Positions 56,103 to 64,000 of a stretch of DNA of 64,000 nucleotides are shown in pieces (positions within the stretch are counted from its first letter, which is position 1; each line of letters opens with the position of its first letter). The notes below the pieces were generated by a model. The model was not told the DNA's origin and searched no databases. It worked only from the letters and a program-made list of their open reading frames with translations. The stretch is taken from assembly GCF_030124325.1 (NCBI RefSeq), contig NZ_JASKLR010000001.1:584200-648199 (forward strand). The letters run 5' to 3'. The position numbers and the translations under genes are program-made. Origin of the DNA: Sinorhizobium sp. 8-89. GTDB lineage: Bacteria; Pseudomonadota; Alphaproteobacteria; Rhizobiales; Rhizobiaceae.

Positions 56103-57047
56103 ATGAGCATTGCATTCACGTTTCCCGGGCAGGGCAGTCAGGCTGTCGGCATGGGCAAGGATCTGGCGGAGGCCTTTCCGGAGGCCGCCGCCGTCTTCGC
56201 CGAGGTCGATGAAGCGTTGGGCGAAAAGCTTTCCGACGTTATGTGGAGCGGGCCGGAGGAAACGCTGACGCTGACGGCAAACGCGCAGCCCGCGCTGATG
56301 GCCGTTTCCATGGCCGTGATCCGCGTGCTCGAGGCCAGGGGGCTCGATCTCAAGAACAAGGTCGCCTTCGTTGCCGGCCATTCGCTCGGCGAGTATTCCG
56401 CGCTCTGCGCCGCCGGGACGTTTTCGATCGCCGACACGGCTCGCCTCCTGCGCATTCGGGGTAACGCCATGCAGGCGGCTGTCCCCGTCGGCAAAGGCGC
56501 GATGGCTGCCATCATCGGCCTGGAACATGCGGACGTTGACATGGTTTGTCGTCAAGCGTCCGCGCTCGGGTCGTGCCAGATCGCCAACGACAATGGCGGC
56601 GGACAACTGGTGATCTCGGGAGAGAAGCAGGCGGTAGAGAAGGCTGCCGCGCTCGCCTCCGAAAAAGGTGCCAAGCGCGCGCTGATGCTCCCTGTATCCG
56701 CGCCTTTCCACTCATCGCTGATGGCGCCTGCTGCCGATGCCATGCGCGATGCACTCGTCAAGGTGGAGAAGCGCGACCCGTCCGTTCCGCTTGTGGCGAA
56801 TGTTCTGGCCGCTCCGGTAAGTGACGCCGGCGAGATCGCCCGGTTGCTCGTCGAGCAAGTGACCGGCCAGGTGCGCTGGCGCGAGACGGTAGAATGGTTC
56901 GCGGCCAACAATGTCACGACGCTTTATGAAATCGGCTCGGGCAAGGTGCTGACGGGACTTGCTCGACGGATCGACAAGACCGTCAATGGTATTGCCGTCA
57001 ATACGCCCGCCGACATCGATACGGCGCTCGCCGCACTTCAGTCCTGA
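56103..57047 (+). CDS. fabD: Malonyl-CoA--ACP transacylase
   Basis: The 314-aa enzyme loads malonyl groups onto ACP. Catalytic serine is S94 in GHSLGEYSAL; FTFPGQGSQAVGMG starts the domain, and the His partner lies in APFHSSLM. Length matches FabD. AAGGGAAGGG lies upstream of the ATG. It heads the fabD-fabG-acpP-fabF cluster, with fabG 26 bp downstream. Confidence 0.96.
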   Translation: MSIAFTFPGQGSQAVGMGKDLAEAFPEAAAVFAEVDEALGEKLSDVMWSGPEETLTLTANAQPALMAVSMAVIRVLEARGLDLKNKVAFVAGHSLGEYSALCAAGTFSIADTARLLRIRGNAMQAAVPVGKGAMAAIIGLEHADVDMVCRQASALGSCQIANDNGGGQLVISGEKQAVEKAAALASEKGAKRALMLPVSAPFHSSLMAPAADAMRDALVKVEKRDPSVPLVANVLAAPVSDAGEIARLLVEQVTGQVRWRETVEWFAANNVTTLYEIGSGKVLTGLARRIDKTVNGIAVNTPADIDTALAALQS

Positions 57048-57073
57048 GCGCTCCAGTTACAAGGAACATGCCC

Positions 57074-57811
57074 ATGTTTGATCTCTCCGGCCGCAAGGCT
57101 CTCGTCACCGGCGCATCCGGTGGCATTGGCGAGGAAATCGCCCGCATCCTGCACGCACAGGGCGCCATTGTCGGCCTGCACGGCACGCGCGTCGAGAAGC
57201 TCGAAGCACTTGCCAACACGCTTGGCGAGCGCGTCCAGATCTTTCCCGCCAATCTTTCCGACCGCGCCGAAGTCAAGGCGCTTGGCGAGAAGGCGGAGGC
57301 TGAGCTCGGCGGCGTCGACATCCTCGTCAACAATGCCGGCATCACCAAGGATGGGCTCTTCGTCCGCATGAGCGATGAAGATTGGGACAGCGTCATCGAG
57401 GTCAATCTCACGGCGGTCTTCCGCCTGACCCGTGAACTGACACACCCGATGATGCGCCGCCGTTTCGGCCGCATCGTCAACATCACCTCCGTTGTCGGCG
57501 TTACCGGCAATCCTGGGCAGGCCAACTATTGCGCTTCGAAGGCGGGCATGATCGGGTTCTCCAAGTCGCTCGCGCAGGAAATCGCCACCCGTAACGTTAC
57601 CGTCAACTGCGTTGCCCCTGGATTCATCGAAAGTGCGATGACCGGCAAGCTCAACGACAAGCAGAAGGAAAGCATCATGGGTGCGATCCCGATGCGGCGG
57701 ATGGGTACGGGTGCGGAGGTCGCATCCGCCGTTGCGTATCTTGCTTCGAACGAAGCGGGTTACCTCACCGGGCAGACCATTCACGTCAATGGCGGCATGG
57801 CGATGATCTGA
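57074..57811 (+). CDS. fabG: 3-oxoacyl-ACP reductase
   Basis: The 245-aa SDR reduces beta-ketoacyl-ACP with NADPH. The cofactor loop is VTGASGGIGEEIA, with NNAGITKDG and catalytic NITSVVG...YCASK. The C-terminal end YLTGQTIHVNGGMAM is typical. ATG 57074 is chosen over 57068 because AAGGAAC then sits at 7-8 bp. Length equals canonical FabG. Confidence 0.96.
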   Translation: MFDLSGRKALVTGASGGIGEEIARILHAQGAIVGLHGTRVEKLEALANTLGERVQIFPANLSDRAEVKALGEKAEAELGGVDILVNNAGITKDGLFVRMSDEDWDSVIEVNLTAVFRLTRELTHPMMRRRFGRIVNITSVVGVTGNPGQANYCASKAGMIGFSKSLAQEIATRNVTVNCVAPGFIESAMTGKLNDKQKESIMGAIPMRRMGTGAEVASAVAYLASNEAGYLTGQTIHVNGGMAMI

Positions 57812-58047
57812 TCCGGCACCGGGTAAGGCGGACGGCGCGTATTTCAACCCGTCGGCGCTACGCGGTTCGGTACCTTCATTGGTCGATGCCAAATGCCTGA
57901 AATTCAATGTTGACCAAGCGAATGTCGGGCATTTTCGCACTTTGCGGCAGGCTTAAACCATGTTAATCGGGCCATGACTGTGCGCAGTCGACCGGTCCGG
58001 CCAGGTGTCCGGCAGCCCTCGCTGCCTTGGGTTTTCCGCGGGTTCGG

Positions 58048-58075
58048 TTGGATGGATTGCCCGCTGGACTATCTT
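58048..58075 (+). promoter_or_regulatory. Candidate acpP promoter
   Basis: TTGGAT (58048-58053) and TATCTT (58070-58075) are separated by 16 bp. A start near 58082 would give a leader of about 70 nt. Confidence 0.35.
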
Positions 58076-58101
58076 GGTCTATCAGGCTTGATTGAAAATG
58101 A

Positions 58102-58121
58102 CGGCGCCAAGAATGGCGCCG
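58102..58121 (+). promoter_or_regulatory. Hairpin in the acpP 5' leader
   Basis: CGGCGCCA / TGGCGCCG arms (8 bp) close an AGAA loop, 29 bp upstream of the acpP ATG. Such a stem could stabilise the very abundant acpP mRNA or tune its translation. Confidence 0.4.
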
Positions 58122-58150
58122 CAAAGAAACGAAGGTCGAGGAACTCCGAC

Positions 58151-58387
58151 ATGAGCGATATCGCAGAACGCGTGAAGAAAATTGTTATTGATCATCTTGG
58201 CGTCGACGCCGAAAAGGTCAGCGAAGGCGCAAGCTTCATCGATGACCTCGGCGCGGACTCGCTCGACACCGTCGAACTGGTCATGGCATTCGAAGAAGAA
58301 TTCGGTGTCGAGATCCCGGACGACGCGGCAGATTCGATCCTGACCGTCGGCGACGCCGTCAAGTTCATCGAGAAGGCTCAGGCCTGA
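58151..58387 (+). CDS. acpP: Acyl carrier protein
   Basis: The 78-aa acidic protein carries growing acyl chains on phosphopantetheine at Ser37 in [18 protein letters not shown]. Sequence and length are canonical for AcpP. It is the third gene of the fab cluster, with its own candidate promoter. Two hairpins lie right after it. Confidence 0.98.
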   Translation: MSDIAERVKKIVIDHLGVDAEKVSEGASFIDDLGADSLDTVELVMAFEEEFGVEIPDDAADSILTVGDAVKFIEKAQA

Positions 58388-58407
58388 TCTTTACGGTTTA
58401 GGCGTTG

Positions 58408-58430
58408 ACGGGCCGCCTGTTGCGGCCCGT
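58408..58430 (+). terminator. First hairpin after acpP
   Basis: Perfect 9-bp arms ACGGGCCGC / GCGGCCCGT close a CTGTT loop, 21 bp past acpP. Confidence 0.6.
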
Positions 58431-58431
58431 A

Positions 58432-58454
58432 CCAGCCCAGGGGAAGTGGGCTGG
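58432..58454 (+). terminator. Second hairpin after acpP
   Basis: Arms CCAGCCC / GGGCTGG (7 bp) with a 9-nt loop lie one base after the first hairpin. The tandem pair may end most acpP transcripts before fabF. Confidence 0.5.
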
Positions 58455-58605
58455 CCTGCGTCGACCGCGGGTTTCGATCAGCAAAGCGTTCCCGCCTTTC
58501 CCTCTGATCGTCACGTGAGAAATTTACAATGGATGCACGGATCGGGGTCGTCACGCGTGGTCCGGTCCGGCTCTAGAACTGAACAGTCAGGGTGGGTCAC
58601 GGGTT

Positions 58606-59871
58606 ATGAGACGTGTCGTTATCACCGGTACCGGCATGGTATCTCCTTTGGGTTGCGGAACCGAGGTCAGCTGGTCGCGTCTTATCGCGGGCCAGAATGC
58701 TGCACGCAAGGTCACCGAATTCGAAGTTGAGGATCTTCCTGCCAAGATCGCCTGCCGTATTCCTTTTGGCGACGGCTCGGACGGCACCTTCAATCCCGAC
58801 GACTGGATGGAACCGAAGGAACAGCGCAAGGTCGATCCCTTCATCGTTTATGCGATGGCTGCCGCCGACATGGCGCTGGCCGACGCCGGCTGGAAGCCGG
58901 AAAACGATGAGGACCAGATTGCGACTGGCGTGCTGATCGGCTCCGGCATCGGCGGTCTCGAGGGCATCGTCGATGCAGGCTATACGCTGCGCGACAAGGG
59001 CCCGCGTCGTATTTCTCCCTTCTTTATTCCTGGCCGCCTGATCAACCTCGCGTCGGGCCAGGTTTCGATTCGCCACAAGCTTCGTGGCCCGAACCACTCG
59101 GTCGTGACGGCTTGCTCTACGGGCGCGCATGCGATCGGCGATGCGAGTCGGTTGATCGCGCTCGGCGATGCCGACGTGATGGTGGCGGGTGGCACGGAAT
59201 CGCCGATCTGCCGCATTTCGCTCGCAGGCTTCGCCGCCTGCAAGGCGCTCTCGACCCAGCACAACGATAACCCGGAAAAGGCATCGCGCCCCTATGACGC
59301 CGATCGCGACGGTTTCGTCATGGGCGAAGGCGCCGGCGTCGTCATTCTCGAAGAACTGGAGCATGCGAAGGCACGCGGCGCCAAGATCTATGCCGAAGTC
59401 GTTGGCTACGGCCTCTCCGGTGACGCCTTCCATATCACCGCTCCATCCGAGGACGGCGATGGCGCGTACCGCTGCATGCAAATGGCGTTGAAGCGAGCCG
59501 GTCTGATGGCCGCCGACATCGACTACATCAACGCCCACGGAACGTCGACGATGGCCGATACGATCGAGCTCGGCGCGGTCGAGCGGCTGGTCGGCAACAG
59601 CGCTTCGAAGATATCCATGTCTTCGACCAAGTCGGCAATCGGACACCTGCTGGGCGCCGCCGGTGCGATCGAGGCAATCTTCTCGGCCCTCGCGATTCGC
59701 GACAATATCGCTCCGCCCACCCTCAACCTCGACAATCCCTCCGTCGAGACGAAGATCGACCTGGTGCCGCATGTCGCGCGCAAGCGGGAGATCGACATCG
59801 CGCTGTCGAACTCCTTCGGTTTCGGCGGCACGAATGCTTCGCTGGTTCTGCGTCGCTACAACGGCAACTAA
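58606..59871 (+). CDS. fabF: 3-oxoacyl-ACP synthase II
   Basis: The 421-aa condensing enzyme extends acyl-ACP. The Cys-His-His triad is visible: C170 in TACSTGAHAIG, NAHGTSTMADTIE, and SAIGHLLGAAGAIEA. GYGLSGDAFHITAPSEDGDGAYRCM is the usual gating region. It is 218 bp downstream of acpP and followed by mltG, a frequent order in alphaproteobacteria. Confidence 0.97.
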   Translation: MRRVVITGTGMVSPLGCGTEVSWSRLIAGQNAARKVTEFEVEDLPAKIACRIPFGDGSDGTFNPDDWMEPKEQRKVDPFIVYAMAAADMALADAGWKPENDEDQIATGVLIGSGIGGLEGIVDAGYTLRDKGPRRISPFFIPGRLINLASGQVSIRHKLRGPNHSVVTACSTGAHAIGDASRLIALGDADVMVAGGTESPICRISLAGFAACKALSTQHNDNPEKASRPYDADRDGFVMGEGAGVVILEELEHAKARGAKIYAEVVGYGLSGDAFHITAPSEDGDGAYRCMQMALKRAGLMAADIDYINAHGTSTMADTIELGAVERLVGNSASKISMSSTKSAIGHLLGAAGAIEAIFSALAIRDNIAPPTLNLDNPSVETKIDLVPHVARKREIDIALSNSFGFGGTNASLVLRRYNGN

Positions 59872-60206
59872 GATCGCCGACGCGACAGGATCGACGATGA
59901 TGATTCTCCACGACGATTCTCGGTTAGGTTGACCGAGGATCGTCGTGATGTCGGAAAACCGCTTCCGGCGTCCCGGTCCCGTTCAAACACCGGTTGGTGA
60001 TCCTGCTTTTTGCCGCATTGCTCGCTACAAGCTGTAACTGGAGGAGTCGCCGCCGCGCGGCGCCGCCGACTATGTTCGCGCAAGGCACTTCTGACAATTT
60101 GTAGAATATCCATTGCTCTGACACATTCAGCTTGCCGCCGGTCTAAGCCGAAATTCGCATCGGTGGCAGCTTGATTGAGATTGCGAATTTCGGATTCGGG
60201 ATAATC
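59872..60206. other. Gene-free region between fabF and mltG
   Basis: About 335 bp holding the long fabF hairpin (59909-59947) and the mltG leader. I see no other gene. Confidence 0.6.
59909..59947 (+). terminator. Long hairpin after fabF
   Basis: Sixteen-bp arms, CACGACGATTCTCGGT / ACCGAGGATCGTCGTG (one wobble pair), close a 7-nt loop, 37 bp past fabF. There is no T-run, but the stem is the longest in this part of the window. Confidence 0.65.
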
Positions 60207-61412
60207 GTGAGCGACTCAAACGATAACGGCGCGGCACAGTTCGGCCGCAATGAAACCGGGAGCAACGGGCCGATCATCCCGAAATCGGCAAACGAGGCCC
60301 TGCGCCCGGAAAAGGTTCCGCAACCGCCGAAGCGGTCCCGCAAGGCGCGCAGCCAGGTTGTCATCTTTCTGAATTTTCTGATGACGGTCATCGTCTTCGT
60401 TGCGCTCGCAGCCGCCGGCGCGGTCTACTATGCGATGCACGAATACGAAAAGCCCGGCCCGCTGGAGGCGAACAAGAATTTCATCGTTCGCAGTGGCGCG
60501 GGCATCAGCGAAATTGCCGGCGGGTTGGAGCGAAACAACATCATCACGGACAGCCGTGTGTTCCGTTTCGTGTCCGAGGCCTATCTCGACAACGAGACCT
60601 TGAAGGCAGGTGAATACGAGATCAAGGCCGGATCTTCGATGCAGGAAATCATGCAACTGCTGAAGTCCGGCAAGTCGATCCTATACTCCGTTTCTCTCCC
60701 GGAGGGACTGACGGTCAAGCAGATGTTCCGAAAGCTCGCCGATGATCCGGTGCTCGTCGGCGATTTGCCGTCGGATCTGCCGTCGGAGGGTTCGCTGAAG
60801 CCGGACACTTACAAATTCACCCGCGGCACCAAGCGTGCCGAGATCGTCCTGCAGATGGTCGCAGCGCAAAAAGCCTTGGTCGATCAGATCTGGGAAAAGC
60901 GCGATCCCGATCTTCCGGTCTCGTCTGTCGAGGAGTTCGTGACGCTGGCCTCGATCGTCGAAAAGGAAACGGGCCGCGCGGACGAGCGGCCACGCGTGGC
61001 GTCTGTCTTCATCAACCGCCTGGAAAAAGGCATGCGGCTGCAGTCCGACCCGACGATTATCTATGGCATCTTCGGTGGGGAGGGGAAGCCGGCGGACCGG
61101 GCGATCCTGAAGTCGGATCTCGATAAGGAAACTCCCTACAACACCTATATCATCAAGGGGCTGCCGCCCACGCCGATCGCCAATCCGGGCCGTGCGGCAC
61201 TCGAAGCCGTCGCCAATCCTTCCCGCACGCCGGAACTTTATTTCGTGGCGGACGGAACGGGCGGCCATGTCTTTGCGGCGACCTTGGACGAGCACAACGC
61301 CAACGTGAGGCGTTGGCGAAAGCTCGAAGCCGAGAAGGCCGCAGAGGCGGCCAAGGCGGCGGAGGCGGCCAAGACCGCCGAGCCGACGGTGACACCGGCC
61401 GAGGCGCAGTAA
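60207..61412 (+). CDS. mltG: Endolytic murein transglycosylase MltG
   Basis: The 401-aa single-pass protein ends glycan-strand growth. A basic cytoplasmic stretch (PKRSRKARSQ) precedes a membrane helix at about 55-80 (VIFLNFLMTVIVFVALAAAGAVYYAM). A LysM-like part follows (NFIVRSGAGISEIAGGLERNN), then the YceG catalytic core with Glu in LASIVEKETGR and DERPRVASVFINRL. The C-terminus is Ala/Lys-rich. GTG 60207 is chosen over a TTG 36 bp upstream. It closes the fab cluster. Confidence 0.93.
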   Translation: MSDSNDNGAAQFGRNETGSNGPIIPKSANEALRPEKVPQPPKRSRKARSQVVIFLNFLMTVIVFVALAAAGAVYYAMHEYEKPGPLEANKNFIVRSGAGISEIAGGLERNNIITDSRVFRFVSEAYLDNETLKAGEYEIKAGSSMQEIMQLLKSGKSILYSVSLPEGLTVKQMFRKLADDPVLVGDLPSDLPSEGSLKPDTYKFTRGTKRAEIVLQMVAAQKALVDQIWEKRDPDLPVSSVEEFVTLASIVEKETGRADERPRVASVFINRLEKGMRLQSDPTIIYGIFGGEGKPADRAILKSDLDKETPYNTYIIKGLPPTPIANPGRAALEAVANPSRTPELYFVADGTGGHVFAATLDEHNANVRRWRKLEAEKAAEAAKAAEAAKTAEPTVTPAEAQ

Positions 61413-61440
61413 CAGGCCTTATTGTGGACGGATGGAGCGC

Positions 61441-61471
61441 GGCGCGGATATCCCTTGCGGGATCCCGCGCC
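61441..61471 (+). terminator. Hairpin after mltG
   Basis: GGCGCGG / CCGCGCC outer arms and ATCCC / GGGAT inner arms, with a small bulge, close a TTGC loop 28 bp past mltG. No T-run follows. Confidence 0.5.
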
Positions 61472-61492
61472 GCCGACCTATTGCTTCTGCGA

Positions 61493-61586
61493 CTACAGCG
61501 CCGCGTTCAGACGCACAAAGGTCGCTGCAGCACTTTGGATCGCTGCATGTTTCCTCAATCAGCTCTGATTTCGAGGAGAGATGCAG
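61493..61586 (-). repeat. RIME1-type mosaic palindromic repeat, copy F (inverted)
   Basis: The inverted element shows CTACAGCGCCGCG, a shortened right palindrome with GACGCACAAAGG, GCAGCACTTTGGATCGC and the left palindrome TCCTCAATCAGCTCTGATTTCGAGGA. It ends about 18 bp before the start of the YicC gene. Confidence 0.75.
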
Positions 61587-61604
61587 CAGCGAACGGAGGT
61601 AATG

Positions 61605-62492
61605 ATGCCACTCCAATCGATGACTGGCTTTGCGAGGAGAGAGGGCAGCAGCGGCCGGCATCGCTGGGCCTGGGAATTGCGGTCCGTCAACGGCAAGGGG
61701 CTCGACATTCGCCTCCGCCTGCCGCAGGGGCTCGAGCGCTTCGAGCCCGACTGTCGGCGCCTTGCTTCGGAACATTTTGCCCGCGGCAATCTGCAAATCG
61801 GCCTCACCGTCAGCGGCGGCGAGGCCGCCGTGGAGGCCGTCGTCAACCAGGGTGCGTTGTCGGCAGTATTGAAGCTTCGCGAGCAGCTCGGTGATCTCGT
61901 CGATCCCGCGCCGCTGAAGTTCGACACGCTGCTCTCCATCCGCGGCATCATCGACTTCCGGGAACCGGAAGAAAGCGAGAGCGAGCGCGCTGCGCGCGAC
62001 GCCGACATCCTTGCCGGCCTGGCGCGTGCCCTCGATGACTTGCGGTCCATGCGTGAAGAGGAGGGAAGCGCGCTTGGCCAGATCCTGCTTGCGCAGGTGG
62101 ATCGCATCGCGCAACTGACGGCCACGGTGGAGGGCGACCCGTCCCGCAGCCCTTCGGCGATTGCCGAAAGGCTGGCGCAGCAGGTGGCGCTGATGATGGA
62201 GGGCGCATCCTCGCTCGACCGCGACAGGCTGTATGCGGAGGTCGCGCTGCTTGCCACGAAGGCGGACCTCAGGGAAGAGATCGACCGTCTCGGTTCGCAT
62301 GTCGCCGCTGCCCGCGATCTTCTTGCGAAGGGCGGTCCTATTGGCCGCAAGCTCGACTTCCTGGCACAGGAATTTAACCGCGAATCGAATACGATCTGTT
62401 CGAAGTCGAACGCCGCTGCCGTCTCGGCCGCCGGAATCGAGTTGAAGGTCGTGATCGATCAGTTTCGCGAACAGGTTCAGAATCTGGAGTAA
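61605..62492 (+). CDS. YicC/YloC-family endoribonuclease
   Basis: The 295-aa protein starts MPLQSMTGFARREG, the YicC N-terminal signature, and ends with the DUF1732 C-terminal half (KADLREEIDRLGSHVAAARDLLAKGGPIGRKLDFLAQEFNRESNTICSKS). YicC-type RNases are implicated in sRNA turnover in E. coli and B. subtilis. Start 61605 is used, with GGAGGT four bases upstream; ATG 61602 is too close. It overlaps functionally with gmk, 3 bp downstream, as in many alphaproteobacteria. Confidence 0.92.
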   Translation: MPLQSMTGFARREGSSGRHRWAWELRSVNGKGLDIRLRLPQGLERFEPDCRRLASEHFARGNLQIGLTVSGGEAAVEAVVNQGALSAVLKLREQLGDLVDPAPLKFDTLLSIRGIIDFREPEESESERAARDADILAGLARALDDLRSMREEEGSALGQILLAQVDRIAQLTATVEGDPSRSPSAIAERLAQQVALMMEGASSLDRDRLYAEVALLATKADLREEIDRLGSHVAAARDLLAKGGPIGRKLDFLAQEFNRESNTICSKSNAAAVSAAGIELKVVIDQFREQVQNLE

Positions 62493-62495
62493 GAC

Positions 62496-63155
62496 ATGAA
62501 ATCGGCGACCGCTTCGCCCATCAAGATCGCCCGCCGCGGGCTGATGCTCGTGATTTCGTCGCCGTCGGGTGCCGGTAAGTCGACGATCGCCCGCAACCTG
62601 CTCGAGGCCGATCCGGAACTCAGCATCTCCGTGAGCGTGACGACGCGCGCGCGGCGACCGAGCGAAATAGAGGGACGGCATTATTTTTTCAAATCGATCC
62701 GTGAATTCGAGGCCCTGCGTGCGACGGATTCGTTGCTCGAATGGGCGGAGGTGCACGGCAACTTCTATGGAACCCCGCGCGATCCCGTCGAAGCCGCGAT
62801 GGCCGAAGGTCGTGATATGCTCTTCGACATCGATTGGCAGGGCGCCCAGCAATTGCAGGAAAAGATGGGAGGCGATGTCGTCTCGATTTTCATCCTGCCG
62901 CCGTCGATGGCCGAGTTGCAGTCGCGGCTGCACCGGCGCGCCGAAGACAGCGAAGAGGTCATCGCGACCCGGCTGGCCAATTCGCGCGCCGAGATCGAGC
63001 ATTGGCGCGAGTACGACTACATCGTCGTCAACGACGATCTCGACCGGGCGTTCTCTGCCGTCCAGGCGATTGTGGAGGCCGAACGCCTGCGCCGCGACCG
63101 CCGCCCCGGCCTGTTCGAGTTCGTCAACGGGCTGCTGACGGAAAACCCCTTTTAA
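62496..63155 (+). CDS. gmk: Guanylate kinase
   Basis: The 219-aa enzyme phosphorylates GMP to GDP. Walker A is [15 protein letters not shown] at about residues 24-38. [19 protein letters not shown] and [13 protein letters not shown] form the GMP-binding region. Start is ATG with GGAGTAAGAC upstream. It lies 3 bp after the YicC gene and is probably co-transcribed with it. Confidence 0.97.
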   Translation: MKSATASPIKIARRGLMLVISSPSGAGKSTIARNLLEADPELSISVSVTTRARRPSEIEGRHYFFKSIREFEALRATDSLLEWAEVHGNFYGTPRDPVEAAMAEGRDMLFDIDWQGAQQLQEKMGGDVVSIFILPPSMAELQSRLHRRAEDSEEVIATRLANSRAEIEHWREYDYIVVNDDLDRAFSAVQAIVEAERLRRDRRPGLFEFVNGLLTENPF

Positions 63156-63193
63156 TCCAAGCGGGGCGGAGGCATCTCTGACTTGGCTGACAA

Positions 63194-63290
63194 GATCATT
63201 TCATTGTTTCATTGAAACAGTGAATGATGATCTCTTTGAACTTGCGCAATTCCGGACGGAAAAACCGCTACACACTCTTCCCGGAATGGC
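63194..63290 (-). repeat. Second-family intergenic palindromic repeat, inverted copy (RIME2-like)
   Basis: The inverse of the 21515 copy: hairpin TGTTTCATTGAAACA region, then TTGCGCAATTCCGGACGGAAA, then CTCTTCCCGG. It ends at the rsmA stop. Confidence 0.65.
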
Positions 63291-63291
63291 T

Positions 63292-64000
63292 TTAACCACC
63301 GAGACAGTTCGCCAAGCGGCAAAATTCCTCGACCGTTAGCGTTTCGGCGCGCCTTTGGGGATCGATGTCGGCCCTCGCCAGCAGCGCCTCGCCACCCAGG
63401 CCTTTGAGGCTCTGACGCAGCATTTTTCGGCGTTGGCCGAAGGCGGCCTGCGTCACTTTTTCGAGGGCGGAGGCAGAGCAGGGGATCGGGTCGGCGATCG
63501 GCTCCAGATGGACGACTGACGAAGTGACCTTGGGCGGCGGCGTGAAGGCTTGCGGCGAGACGTCGAAAGCCATGCGCGCCTTTGTTCGCCAGCCACAGAG
63601 AACGCCGAGACGGCCGTAGTGGTCGTCGTCGGCACCTGCAACGATCCGCAGACCAACCTCGCGCTGAAACATCAGCGTCATCGACTGCCAGAACGGCGGC
63701 CATTGCTCCGGCAGCAGCCAGTTGACGAGAAGCTGCGTGCCGACGTTGTAGGGCAGGTTGGCGATGATGCGCACCGGACCATTGGCGAGCGTTTCGAAAG
63801 GGACCTTCAGCGCGTCCGCCTCGATTACGTCCAGCCGGCCCGGGTAATGAGCGGCGATTTCGGCCAAGGCCGGCAGGCATCGGGCGTCGCGCTCGATCGC
63901 CACGACCTTCTTGGCACCCAGCGCCAGGATCGCCCGCGTGAGGCCCCCGGGCCCAGGGCCGACTTCGATGACGGTCACATCATCGAGCGGAGCGGCCGTG
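63292..64000 (-). CDS. rsmA: 16S rRNA (adenine(1518)-N6/adenine(1519)-N6)-dimethyltransferase, 5' end outside window
   Basis: The visible part is the C-terminal 235 or so residues of RsmA/KsgA, which dimethylates two adenines near the 3' end of 16S rRNA. The SAM motif [16 protein letters not shown] and the [11 protein letters not shown] (NLPY) catalytic motif are present. The C-terminal domain includes [16 protein letters not shown]. The frame remains open to the right edge, so the start lies beyond 64000. Convergent with gmk. Confidence 0.95.
   Translation of the reverse strand, partial: TAAPLDDVTVIEVGPGPGGLTRAILALGAKKVVAIERDARCLPALAEIAAHYPGRLDVIEADALKVPFETLANGPVRIIANLPYNVGTQLLVNWLLPEQWPPFWQSMTLMFQREVGLRIVAGADDDHYGRLGVLCGWRTKARMAFDVSPQAFTPPPKVTSSVVHLEPIADPIPCSASALEKVTQAAFGQRRKMLRQSLKGLGGEALLARADIDPQRRAETLTVEEFCRLANCLGG

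Larger units (their letters stand above)
57812..58150. other. Leader region of acpP
   Basis: 339 bp. It holds a candidate sigma-70-like promoter (58048-58075), a hairpin (58102-58121) and a GAGGAA ribosome site. No separate gene is visible. Confidence 0.6.

Noticed and set aside
61419-63002. Long minus-strand frame over yicC and gmk
   Set aside because: Antisense to two conserved genes; includes repeat DNA.

Overview
The window is a stretch of alphaproteobacterial chromosome, almost certainly from the Sinorhizobium/Ensifer branch of the Rhizobiaceae. The pointers are: high GC with dense coding; an lpsL-rkpK pair for UDP-glucuronate and UDP-galacturonate supply; a psd-pssA pair; the order rpsF-rpsR-(DUF2232)-rplI-dnaB...alr-radA-cvpA-purF; NadQ-type control of nadABC; and about eight full or partial copies of a mosaic intergenic palindrome that matches the Rhizobium-specific RIME1 type. 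I see no phage, transposase, CRISPR array, tRNA or rRNA. The content is mostly core housekeeping.

Layout. 1-6.8 kb: tex, a small exported protein, rkpK and lpsL (minus), then an ArsR regulator divergent from an AHSA1-type and a VOC protein across a perfect palindrome. 6.8-17 kb: an L,D-transpeptidase lipoprotein, recO, the secreted phosphatase phoX with a PHO box, a giant DUF2339 membrane protein coupled to an HD hydrolase, a MOSC protein and an MFS transporter. 17-24.6 kb is an NAD block: a 31-bp palindromic operator, nadA-nadB-nadC, sodC, and on the other strand ygfZ - HD nucleotidase - CX5R phosphatase - nadQ in overlapping order. 24.7-28 kb: two small envelope or hypothetical proteins, a TIGR02301 protein, a Nudix hydrolase, a SRAP protein and a 53-aa ORF. 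28.4-34 kb: cysS, three tandem GFA-family genes, a prolyl aminopeptidase and cimA. 34-41.8 kb: rarD, a LOG protein, a LysM/Ala-rich protein, an Atm1-type ABC exporter, psd and pssA. 41.8-54 kb: SDR, purF, cvpA, radA and alr on the minus strand, interrupted by an araC-azlC-azlD cassette on the plus strand, then dnaB, rplI, DUF2232, rpsR and rpsF. 54-64 kb: a 16-cysteine copper-binding-type protein, an aldo/keto reductase, the fatty-acid cluster fabD-fabG-acpP-fabF, mltG, a YicC-type RNase, gmk, and an rsmA gene cut by the right edge.

How it works together. The NAD block has regulator, target operon and operator within about 6 kb. The fab cluster, psd/pssA and mltG supply membrane lipid and cell-wall functions. 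purF, cimA, cysS and the ribosomal genes are biosynthetic and translational core. Regulation visible directly in the DNA includes the NadQ-type operator, the PHO box, the ArsR-type palindrome over its own start codon, a FixK/FNR-like 14-mer between the aldo/keto reductase and fabD, and many perfect hairpins behind genes.

I did not find a convincing wholly new multi-gene system. The most useful unexplained items are the triple GFA array, the RIME copies placed directly against stop codons and ribosome binding sites, the palindrome-led 53-aa ORF, and the long hairpins in the fabD and acpP leaders.
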